Part shown: positions 55,412-64,000 of the stretch, one piece after another | Layout: the number at the start of each line of letters is the position of its first letter | Numbering within the stretch: position 1 is the stretch's first letter | Origin: Paraconiothyrium sp. Pb-2020 | Taxonomy: Eukaryota; Ascomycota; Dothideomycetes; Pleosporales; Didymosphaeriaceae | Length of the DNA: 64,000 bases | Reading direction: 5' to 3' | NCBI GenBank assembly: GCA_022419385.1 | Contig: JAJUBI010000008.1 | Span: forward strand, 2,170,001 to 2,234,000 | The notes under the pieces: generated by a model | Told to the model about the DNA's origin: nothing | The model's input: only the letters and a program-made list of their open reading frames with translations | Databases searched by the model: none | Made by a program: the position numbers and the translations under genes

Positions 55412-56573
55412 TCAGTCAGAGTCAGTATCTGGATTCGCGATCCTTAATGGTCCAGGCTCGTCAGATCCGTTATCATGAGATGTGCGTCCAGACCCGCCCC
55501 CAGGCCTGTCCCCAGAGTCGTTTTCGGAGTCGGGAGTTGCAGGCCGCTCCTCCTCCGGGACAGTAGGATCCTCTCCTGGCTTAAGTTTCGCGACGTTTTT
55601 CAGCTTCTTAACGTGGGTCTGGCAGTTGTTGTAGAGGATGTTGTACTTTGTGTTCCGTTCGAAAATCATTTCACCGGCCTGCAGGAAAGTGTCCTTGTCT
55701 GCAAACACTGGGCTCGCGCTTCCCTTGAATTTGTAATTTCCTTCCGCGGGGCCCTGCGAACATTCGTACTTCCTAGTAGGACCATGCTTACATTTAGCGC
55801 CGAAGTAGCGGTTGCATCCTTGGATATCAGCAAGGTTGCCATTGAAGGTAAGCGAGCTTGCGGCGGCGACAAAATCAAGCTGACCCCCCCTGTTCTTGCG
55901 CACCGTACCAACGATCAATTTTGAGTGAGCCATCCAATCGTTTCCAGTTTCGTATTTGAGCATATATGCCTGATTAAGCTGGAGTGTCTGACCCTTCTTC
56001 TTTGCGGCAGCTTCTGCTACTCTGTAATTCAGTGTCTTGTCGCAGTTTCCAGAATCTGCACGCTTGCACTGCTTGTTCTGACGTGGGTCAGCTTTGGCTT
56101 GCTTTTGATTGAGAAGTGCTGATACCTTCTTTCCTCTGGTGTTTTGATCCTTGGTCTTATGCTTCCCATTCTTATGCTTCCCATTCTTATGCTTCCCAGT
56201 CCTTCCTTTTTTTGTTTTCTGCTTTCTAATTTTCTGTTGTTTCTTGCCCTTTTGCTTCCTCTGCTTCGTCTTCCTCCCTTCCCTTGTGCCGGCTGGTCGT
56301 GGTCTCTTTCTCGAGTTATCTCCACCTGTATGGTTGGTATTTCGTAAGTATACATCGTGTGTTACGTCAATATTAAGGCGACATACCCCTCCCTCCTCGA
56401 CCTCGCCTCTTCTCCATTTGGAGTCTCGCGTCGAAGGTTAAGCCGAGGTTCTTGGCTGACACATCACTCTTGATGCGCCTAGCAAGCCTAGTATCCGTAG
56501 ATTCAACTGGGACTGAGACTGCGTAGAGAGCCAGCAATCCAAGAAGGAAAATCATATACCTCATTGCGTGCAT
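55412..56573 (-). CDS. Secreted, very basic protein with His and NC motifs (possible NlpC/LRAT-like fold)
   Basis: Exons 56573-56387 and 56325-55412, 366 aa; intron 61 nt, in phase. Signal peptide MHAMRYMIFLLGLLALYAVS. Residues about 55-130 are extremely Lys/Arg-rich and include three GKHKN repeats (15-bp DNA units at about 56155-56203). The C-terminal globular part begins near RADSGNCDKTLNYRVAEAAA. It contains WMAHSKLIVGTV (His about 196) and NILYNNCQTHVKKL (Cys about 297). A His in a strand followed by an Asn-Cys helix start is the arrangement of permuted NlpC/P60-like (LRAT/HRASLS) cysteine enzymes, but this is a motif-level guess. The tail is acidic and Pro/Gly-rich. I do not recognise a named family. 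Confidence 0.68.
56155..56203 (-). repeat. 15-bp coding tandem repeat (GKHKN units)
   Basis: CTTATGCTTCCCATT on the + strand repeats three times (the third copy has one substitution), coding Gly-Lys-His-Lys-Asn on the minus strand. Confidence 0.85.
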
Positions 56574-57523
56574 TGTTGGCAATATCCGTAGAGCAAGACC
56601 ACAGTCGAAAGAAATCAGAAAAGGTTAAGGGATAGCTGTGCTATCAGACTAGTCCATCAGCTAAAGGATGTAAGTAGATTATAGTCGATAATTGTACAAT
56701 TAGAATAGATGGTTGCGTTATATATGTTACGCATATCTCCAAATCTTGAATGGAGTCCACGCCGCCGCAGACGGACTTCTCTGAGCAACGGGGTGCCTCT
56801 CTCACCGGAGTTCCACTTTTGCCCTCTTGATGCCGCATAAATAAGCTTTGGCACGGGGCTGGTCTTTATAGACCCTGTAATCGACCTTCATGTTGCATAT
56901 ACAGTCACCTGTAACGACCGTGCAGGCTTGAGCTACTAAGTAGCCTCATACTACTAAATCATACCCATCTATCTACCCTGAGCTCCGGAATAAACTCTCG
57001 GCTTGCATACTCGCCCCTGAGCAAATTACGCCTTGCAGATATCGATGCATATCCAAGTACCCTTTTTCTAGCAAAGAAGCGTAAACCCCTTTCAAGTGTC
57101 TATTAGTGCTGTGGCCATACTTGAGTTACGGTATAAAGAGTCTGAGTAAATCACAGTGAGACTTGAAGTACAGAGTCCAGTAACTACCTAGGTACCAGGG
57201 ATGAACTCTATCGATTTTTAGAGAAGGGGTATTTCCGCGCAATGCCGTAGTGCCGTAAAGCCTGTGCCGCTAAATGTAACACTCAGATGCCCGTATGCGG
57301 CGTGAAGCCCGATGTGTTGTGTGATAGGCTAGCGAGGCTCGGGGTGTTTGTACCGTACCCGGTGTGACTAGCGGCCCAGAAACCACCTGTGCTGACACTC
57401 ACTGGGCACTGAGCCCCATCACTCACTTGCATTGCCACTGGCACCAATATCCTTATAGCCTGCACCATCACCTACCATACTCTCTCATTCAATCCTCCGT
57501 AAAGATCTTATGCTTTTTGTACG
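56574..57523. other. Intergenic, divergent promoter region
   Basis: Lies between the divergent basic secreted protein gene and the hypothetical gene at 57524. No further gene is recognised. Confidence 0.5.
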
Positions 57524-58505
57524 ATGGGGCTGTCGTCGTTATTCAGTCGCAAAAAGCGGGACAAGCCGCCCAAGCCGCCCAGTAATGCGGAAATGGAGGT
57601 GAAGTTCCAGAAATGGTTTCAAAACGCTAGTATTGGTATACATTATTCTTTCTACAAGAACCTTTACCAAGGCTAACATACAACTAGACGATATTCGTAG
57701 TCTATTCCTCGCAAACCTACTGGAAGGTAACGAAGTCAACCCAGCTCTCCTTGAGAAAGGCGAACTTGAGCACTTCAACAAGGTCGTAGCAGAGCTCGAA
57801 ATGACTGCAGATGGCCACATCGAAATATCATCGGTCGTACATCGCCTGAAGCAAGCACATGGCGAGAAGGCGCAGATCTTAGAATCAGCAGGCTTCTTCC
57901 TCCAAGCTCTCGTTTTAGCTCACGCGCATTTTCCATTCGCCAAGCCCGTATCTCTCACGAAAGACAACCTTCTTCAAGCCGTTCTCCTTCTCAGATTTCA
58001 ATGCGATAGTTACTGGGAGCAACGTACGTGCATTAGCAGCGACGACACTATCCGCATACGGCCCGAAAAACGACGCCTGAGCTTCATATTTTCCGCTATA
58101 TCACTTCCACCATACCTACTTTCAACGCGTGATGATATCATAGACGTTGTATGCAGACTCAACTACCCAATGGGATACTGGACCAAGCCTAAAGATGAGC
58201 CTATACGTAAGCTTGTTCGCGACCTCGAACCATTGGCTGAACGACTGCAACCTGAGGATGACGGTCCATTACCAGGACCTATGCACGTGCGTTCTTTACA
58301 GCCTCTCGTTGACCTTGTTGCTGCCTTTCCATCTCCCTGGCAAGAACCTATACCTGACGTCGGATTCGGACGCCGACAGGTTGTAAGCGTGAAGGAATTT
58401 GTGCGATGGGCGAAGCGGGTACGTAACGCAGCTAGCGCAATCAAAATTCATCCAAGCTTATACCAAATAGGTCCGGCTGCTCATGACACTTCACCTAGTC
58501 TTTGA
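57524..58505 (+). CDS. Uncharacterised soluble fungal protein
   Basis: Exons 57524-57635 and 57688-58505, 309 aa; intron 52 nt with branch GCTAACAT, in phase. A donor four bases upstream (GTATTG) would also keep the frame but lose one residue. The N-terminus MGLSSLFSRKKRDKPPKPPS is basic with Gly2, so N-myristoylation is conceivable. The rest appears helical and soluble (DDIRSLFLANLLEGNEVNPA, ALVLAHAHFPFAKPVSLTKD). There is no signal peptide and no membrane helix. I do not recognise the family. Confidence 0.6.
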
Positions 58506-59103
58506 CGTCTTTTTCAATGATCCCAAGCACTGATTGATGCAGGCTGGAGCGACGTCGGCCGTTGACCAAGATACGCAACTCGGTCTTTTGATCCATGCTA
58601 CTTCGCTATGGGGTCAAGGGGCTGATCACCAAAAAGTTCGAGCACTCTAGCGTGACCACGCAAGCTGCGCGTTCCTAGACCAAGCTCGCGATCCAAAAAT
58701 ACTTTCTCGAATCAGTGTATGCCGGAAAAGGCCTACAGCGCTGGTTTGTGATGGGACTGATAACTACTCTTGCTATTAGCCATGCAATGCCGATGTGTTG
58801 CATGCTGCTTGATGTGTGCAGGGACGCCGCAAGCAGAGGGCGTCCTCTCTGTTCAAGTACATCTTGCGGTAGCATGTCTTCAAAGTGCAAACTCGCTAGA
58901 TCGATGTTCTGTGGGACTTCATCTATTTTGATGTTATCAGCCGGCAATTTGAGTGGTCTCGGTCTGCATCTCCCTCAACTGCCGAACGCAAATTGCCGCG
59001 TTACGGACATCTGGAACTTGACCGTCCGATATCTAGCAAGGGAAAGATACTAATTTCATAAAGACTGCCACCTGTGTCTGACCCTCCGTGCTTCGTTTTC
59101 AAC
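58506..59103. other. Intergenic with a coding-like minus-strand stretch
   Basis: On the minus strand, about 58740-59045 reads coding-like in two frames (VPDVRNAAICVRQLREMQTE, then DNIKIDEVPQNIDLASLHFE). It could be a broken gene remnant. I do not recognise a family, and no start or splice pair joins the frames convincingly. Confidence 0.3.
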
Positions 59104-59908
59104 ATGCGTTTCCTGTTCGGACTTATGCTGGCGGCAACCGCCCAAGCCCACTGTAAACACTCCTACTGCCTAGAAAGTGAGAAAAACGCTTATTTGCGCA
59201 GACCGCTTCTCGAAGCTTGTCATAAACGGCACGCCTGAAGCGCAAGAATGGACCGCCGTCCGTCAGACAAAGAACTATCAAGACAATCACGGCGTGACAA
59301 GCGTTAGTAGCGCCGACATGCGCTGCTATCAAAACAAAGCTGGTACTACCACTGCGAGTGTCGCGGCAGGCGATACGCTCGGTTTCGTCGCAAATGCGAT
59401 GGTGTCTCACTTCGGCCCGGTGCAATTCTATCTCGCGAAAGTTCCCGACAGCGCGAACATCAACACATGGGAGGCCGCCGGAAACGTGTGGTTCAAAGTC
59501 GCTTCCATCAGCGCGGTGCAGGGAAGCGGATCGCTGACTAGCGACGAAAAGACCTGGCCAGCGTACAGTACGTCATACCGCTTTCAAGTCCAGGGCTATA
59601 CACACGTCACTAACAATTCACGCACAGAGAAAACCGTAGTTGATTTTCAAATCCCGAAGAATGTTCCGAGCGGGAAGTACCTTGTCCGCGTGGAGAGCAT
59701 AGCATTGCACCAAGCGCAGGCAGTTGGCGGCGCCCAAATGTACCTGAGTTGTGCGCAAGTAGAGATCACCAACGGCGGATCAGGTTCGCCTGGGCCGCTT
59801 GTCGCGTTTCCGGGCGCATATAGTGCAAATGACCCTGGTCTACTGTGGTCCTACTACCCGGTTGCAACGAGCTACAAGGCGCCTGGGCCCGCTGTTTGGA
59901 CTGGTTGA
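59104..59908 (+). CDS. AA9 lytic polysaccharide monooxygenase (formerly GH61)
   Basis: Exons 59104-59152 and 59202-59908, 251 aa; intron 49 nt, in phase (CAC-T joined to AC-CGC). AA9 enzymes use copper to cleave cellulose or hemicellulose oxidatively outside the cell. The signal peptide MRFLFGLMLAATAQA is followed by His16, which becomes the mature N-terminal copper-brace His (HYRFSKLVING). The second copper His is in AMVSHFGPVQFYLAKV, and the axial Tyr is in GGAQMYLSCAQVEI. HQAQAVGGAQ matches the conserved His/Gln region. There is no CBM1 module or GPI signal: the protein ends soon after the core. It lies among other secreted-protein genes. Confidence 0.95.
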
Positions 59909-60219
59909 GCGCGTTTGTCGACCTGAAACGTTAACATCAGTAGTAGCGCATTATACTTAGAATTAGAAGTATCGTTATTGCCGTGTGACCCGGTTCGCCT
60001 TTGTGCCAATCTACATTCCTCGCGCGCTTAAGGCTAGAGTCGTACGCCGAGACTGAACCCATCCTCGTGCGACGGTGCGCGGCGACCTGTGGAATGTAAG
60101 CGCTGTGATGCCGAAAACGGAAACTTTGATGGTCAACGAGAGAATATCTGTTGAAAAGTCTGAGACTGTCTTACGATTTCTGCAGTATTGACTTCACTGT
60201 TCATTCTTGTTTCGATAAC
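59909..60219. other. Intergenic
   Basis: Gap between the AA9 gene and the Ser/Thr-rich protein gene, holding the latter's promoter. No distinct element is assigned. Confidence 0.5.
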
Positions 60220-60981
60220 ATGTTTTTCAACTTACCCGCTGCGCTCGCATGCCTGGTTCTACTGGTTACCCAAACGCTCGTACTTGCCCACTCAAGTAAC
60301 CCCGGAGCGGTTCGCGCCTGCGGTATCATACTGCGGGATCTACCAGAAGACCTCGCCAGTTCGTTTTGTTCGTCGTACGTTGGCATAAAGGACATAACAT
60401 CGACATGCACGGAGACAAAAACGCGAAGCATCACGATTTCCAGCAGTGCATCTTGCTCTGCGGCAAGTACTGCATATCCAAGTAGCTGGTACGTCTGGAA
60501 GCCGTTCTGCCTATGTGAGCTAAAATATGGACAGGACTTCTGCCAGCCCAAGCTCTGCAACCAAGCCGCAACCCGGATCAATTTCGAGCGCACCGACTTC
60601 AACTCAGTCTAGTGTATTTCCAATCAGGACAGAGACCAGCTCAACGTGTAATGCTGTATGCACTGTCACTGCCAGCAGCGCTGTGATAGCTTTTGTAACG
60701 GAGACAGCTGTTATGTAAGTCACTCCTCTTCCAAAAGCACTTCTAGGCGGCTGACCCATTGAAGTACTTCAACAGTCAAAGTTCCGAAAAGGCAGAAGCG
60801 TATACCAGCCGCATTTTGCCCTGAAGTCGGCGTGCCGTGCTTGATGGCTGGCATGGATTCGGGGGTCATCACGGAGGGTTGTCTCAGTTTCGTGATGCCG
60901 CATGTCGCGGAGACCAAAACGAAGATCGTGAAGACTACTTCAACTATCTTTGCTGGAGCGACATGCGCGGCAGGGTATTGA
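60220..60981 (+). CDS. Secreted Ser/Thr-rich protein, cell-wall glycoprotein-like
   Basis: Exons 60220-60488, 60535-60714 and 60765-60981, 221 aa; introns 46 and 50 nt (donors GTACGT and GTAAGT, branch GGCTGACC in the second), all in phase. Signal peptide MFFNLPAALACLVLLVTQTLVLA. After it comes LPEDLASSFCSSYVGI, a pattern seen at the start of many fungal Thr-rich wall proteins, then long Ser/Thr/Pro stretches likely O-glycosylated. VITSTVKVPKRQ contains a KR site for Kex2-type processing. The C-terminal part has several Cys (FCPEVGVPCLMAG) and no GPI-like hydrophobic end. Unspliced, the frame would stop at 60612. The function is unknown. Confidence 0.72.
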
Positions 60982-61739
60982 TCAAGTGGTCGAGCGCGCT
61001 CTGTATATAGGTAGTCGAGCTTCGTATCGTAATCGCAGACTGCTTTCAACAAACTCAATGCAAAGAATGACTCCTACGCACCAACACGATTATGAAGTTG
61101 CTGTCCCATTTGGGTGTGAGTTGATAAGATCGTACAGCGGGACTACGAGGCCAGCCAAACAGGAGAATCTGGCGTGGCAGTCCGGGGCGATTAAGCAACA
61201 ATCAGCAACTAGCTTCAACAGGGCTAGCCCTCGTGACTGTTCTCGTACCAACCTAACTGGGCAAATGCTCCAGAGCGGGAAGCTAAATCTGTTTTCTCTT
61301 TCCGCGTGTCCTCTCACCACATTACATATGTGGCTCGAACCAAACCGGTAAAAGCTCAGATGGACCGTCAAGGCTAGGACTGCGCTAGTCATCTCAAGCA
61401 GTTTCTCCAGTCAAGTGTTGTGGTATTCCTCTCGTCGCCTCTCTTCAAATCTTCAATCTTTGAGTAAACCCCACACAAATGTTCTCAAGCTTTTACAATG
61501 TATGGAGGTCAAACTCAGCATCACGACACTGATTTTGGTAGAACGACGACTATCGGACAATCTACGCCATGTATCTTCGCATGTATCAACATCCCCTTTG
61601 GAAATACAGCTACATTGAAGTGAAAGATAATAATCCGGAATCGCCCTCGAAGGAGAAACATTGCAACTGGCATTCTGCGACTGCCGTGCGTATAGGGCAC
61701 TTCTGATAAGGAACCCCTCCGCACTCTCCCGTAAACTGC
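60982..61739. other. Intergenic
   Basis: Convergent 3' flanks of the Ser/Thr-rich protein and secreted hydrolase genes. No gene or RNA is recognised. Confidence 0.5.
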
Positions 61740-63231
61740 TTAAGCAAGATTCTCAAACGCATGCCCTCCCCAGATACGACTCAGCCACTTAAAGATGTCC
61801 GTGAAAACCTGCGTTTCTGCACCGAGAGAGCAATGCTCTCCTGCACCGAGTGCAATAGGAAACAGGTGAAAATACGTCAAATTGGCGCCGCTCGGACGGT
61901 CAGATACGAACTGCTTATAAGCGATATCCGACTCGTTGAGTGTAAGGTTGTCATCCTGTCAGTCATATTGTCAGTTGCTAAGTAATCACAGCAACAGACG
62001 AGACTATGTAAAGTCATTGGTACTCACCTCACCCTTGGCTATATACACTGGTCGTGATCCAACGCCCTGTACTACTTCCTTGGTGACTGCAATAGGACCG
62101 AGGCGCGTGAACCATTCGTACGGCGATTTTGTCCCAAATGCGTATAGGCCCTGCTGTATAAAGTAGCGGTCATAGATAGGCTGAGACTCGTTGTTTCCAA
62201 GGGCAATTAGGATCTCGTCAAATTCGACCTGTTTCCCAGCGTCGTATAGCTCAACAAGTTCAGCGGGGAATTGCACTCGCAGGTCGTGCTGCAGTGACGA
62301 TAGACCATCAAGCTGTATGACTGCAGCAATCCGCGGCTCCTGTGACGCAGCACGCGGGGCAAGCGTTCCGCCATAGGAGATTCCCATAAGCACGATCTTA
62401 CTCTCGTCTACGTCTGAGCGATTGCAAAGGTAGTCAACGACAGGTGTGGTGGCAGTCCACCAATCAGGTATGAAAGTCTTGTTCTGGTACCGAAGAAGAC
62501 TCGGCTGACCGGGTCCTTCGTACACAACACAGTTCAGTCCACGCAGTAGAGCCTGCACACACTGACTGTGGTATGCTTCCTGCATGGAACCGTCATAGCC
62601 GGTCGTCACCAACAGTGTTGGGAGTTTCTTGTGGTGGTCGGCGTGCGCTTTGAAGAAGTACGCCGGGATGTCGTATGGACCAATGCTGGAGTTGCCCGCA
62701 TGAACCGTGAACTTCTCCCCAGGTACAGGCTTGAGAAGAGCGACTGCCTTATCGAAAGCGGAGATCTGCTGGTCCCAAAGGCTTATGAGACGGGGATCGC
62801 TAGGATCCTTGACAAGGTAATTCGAAGCCGCACGGTAGTACGTCGATGCGTGGAAATAGTTCTCGCGCGCCCCGACTGGGTCAATTCGAGGATCGATGCT
62901 CTGAGCTAGGGAGTCGATCGCCTGCGCCACGGGATAGTAGGCTTGGTATGTGGCTTCTTCACTATTGCTGGGGGTGATCTGATTTGCTATGCGAAGCACT
63001 TCCCCTGTATTCGCCCCATGATTGTTCGAGAGTGAAAGAATATTCTCCAGGAGGAATGCTTGGTCTCCGTCCGATGACAGCTGGAATATCGCTGCGTTTT
63101 GAGGATCGAAGACGGACGAGTTCTGAGCTATCTGTTGCGGGATTAATGATTGCGAGCAATGGTCAAGATATATAACTGACTGCTAGGACCGGAAGGCATA
63201 GCAAAAGGTGCGACTGTCTGAAGAAAACCAT
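61740..63231 (-). CDS. Secreted alpha/beta hydrolase (dipeptidyl-peptidase/dihydropseudooxynicotine-hydrolase-like)
   Basis: Exons 63231-63181, 63131-62028 and 61955-61740, 456 aa; introns 49 and 72 nt, phase 0. Signal peptide MVFFRQSHLLLCLPVLA. An N-terminal helical cap is followed by the hydrolase core: TLLVTTGYDGSMQEAYH near the oxyanion region, and nucleophile elbow GISYGG. The His is in GAGEHCSLGAE, encoded by the last exon. In close relatives KGEDDNLTLNESD directly follows VYIAKG, and this fixes the last splice. Related proteins include 2,6-dihydropseudooxynicotine hydrolase and other C-C or peptide hydrolases; the substrate cannot be predicted. Confidence 0.9.
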
Positions 63232-64000
63232 TGTAACGTGATGATGGGCGGAGTGAAGTGCAGCACAGAGAGGACGATAAGGCTTAAATATGAGATGAGG
63301 ACTACAGTCCCCCAAGGGTGGGACTCGTGCGGCTTTGGAAGTTCATGACCATTTACCATATTGGTGAGAACTCCAGCGACGAATCGCAACTCACTTTCAT
63401 CGACCAATCGGATCATCGTTAGTTGTGTTAGCTAACAGACCAGTATTTCTTCGCCACTTTTATGATAGAAAGCATGTAAGTAGCTCAAACAGATGTCGCT
63501 AGGGAGTTCAGTGACAATCTGTATTACCTGAGTGCGCACATCAATGTCGCTGTTTTGAGAATGTTAGAGTCCTGCATCGTGATTTCGAGAATGACGAGTC
63601 TGCAACAGTAAGGCGCCTTCCCTATTACGGTAGTTGTCGCTTAGGGAATAGTGCTGATGCTCCGTCATCGCGCGGATGTGGATGAAACGACCCACAACAT
63701 CATCATCTTATAGTGTGTGATCTGGAGGCTGTGTCGGATGACGCTACCGTGGGGCTCGGCAAATTAGGCCCTTCTAGGAGACCTCTCGAGCTTATGCCTT
63801 CTTCTACATTTTCAAAAGCTGTCATGTTACTGTGAGAGGCTCTTAGAGATAATTTCATGCAAGTAGTAATACAAGTGAACTGAGCAGTTAATGTAGTACT
63901 TTACAAAGGTAGGATATCTACATTCGGTAGTTTAAACTCTTTATCAGTTCCTTCTACCGTTAAAATCCCCTCCCTCCTCTTTGCAAAGTCTACCGTGTTT
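63232..64000. other. Intergenic to window end
   Basis: Promoter side of the secreted hydrolase. No further gene recognised. The last 700 bases are AT-rich with many short repeats of AT and TTAC, but no ordered array. Confidence 0.5.

Noticed and set aside
60535..60718. Separate 63-codon gene starting ATGGACAGG within the Ser/Thr-rich locus
   Set aside because: With the GTACGT donor at 60489 this frame becomes exon 2 of the same secreted protein and joins in phase on both sides.
63183..63416. 77-codon minus-strand frame near the window end
   Set aside because: It overlaps the first exon and promoter of the secreted hydrolase in another frame and shows no family features.
1..64000. CRISPR arrays, bacterial operons, intact transposons or LTR elements
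   Set aside because: The window is fungal nuclear DNA. I saw no spaced direct-repeat array, no reverse transcriptase or transposase frame, and no long terminal repeats.

Overview
This window is eukaryotic and almost certainly from a filamentous ascomycete, most likely a plant-associated Dothideomycete. Genes are split by short introns (about 46-70 nt, GTRAGT-type donors, CTRAC/CTAAC branch sites, YAG acceptors). The gene families are typical of such fungi: a HET-domain protein, DUF6594, an S41 peptidase, an AA9 lytic polysaccharide monooxygenase, Ser/Thr-rich secreted proteins and an RSHxMxGKN regulator. The clade is inference. I spliced every multi-exon model by eye and checked exon phase.

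Layout. 0-8 kb: an intron-containing tRNA-Asp, a POT/PTR2 peptide transporter and a ZRC1-type zinc/H+ antiporter. 8.5-18 kb: a fungal regulator, an F-box-like protein, an alpha/beta hydrolase and an F-box/ankyrin-repeat protein. 18-22.4 kb is mostly decay around one intact amino-acid permease: a cupin pseudogene with five in-frame stops, a 66-bp patch nearly identical to part of the S41 peptidase gene 26 kb away, and two pieces of a flavin monooxygenase joined head to head. 22.4-34.2 kb is a conserved housekeeping block: an uncharacterised protein, JAC1 (Fe-S co-chaperone), an SDR lacking the usual catalytic Tyr/Lys, cytidine deaminase, YOS9/OS-9 ending in KDEL, and an FHA-domain checkpoint-type kinase. 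35.7-43.3 kb: a HET-domain gene broken by a single CAA-to-TAA change, an MDR oxidoreductase, a Fig1-like membrane protein and a cytochrome P450. 44.8-53.4 kb: S41 peptidase, DUF6594 protein, P/Q-rich repeat protein, threonine aldolase and a small membrane protein. 54.3-63.2 kb is rich in secreted products: a 6-cysteine small protein, a very basic His/Asn-Cys protein, an AA9 LPMO, a Ser/Thr-rich protein and a secreted alpha/beta hydrolase, with one probably cytosolic protein among them.

How the genes relate. There is no single pathway or operon. The last 10 kb looks like a secretome-rich island for interaction with plant or microbial material. The oxidoreductase and P450 near 38-43 kb lack a biosynthetic backbone enzyme, so I do not call a metabolite cluster. 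The most unusual signals are rearranged or decayed ones: the two-locus 66-bp patch, the inverted monooxygenase, the HET nonsense mutation, and a 42-bp tRNA-Asp 3' copy that stops exactly at the Pol III terminator.
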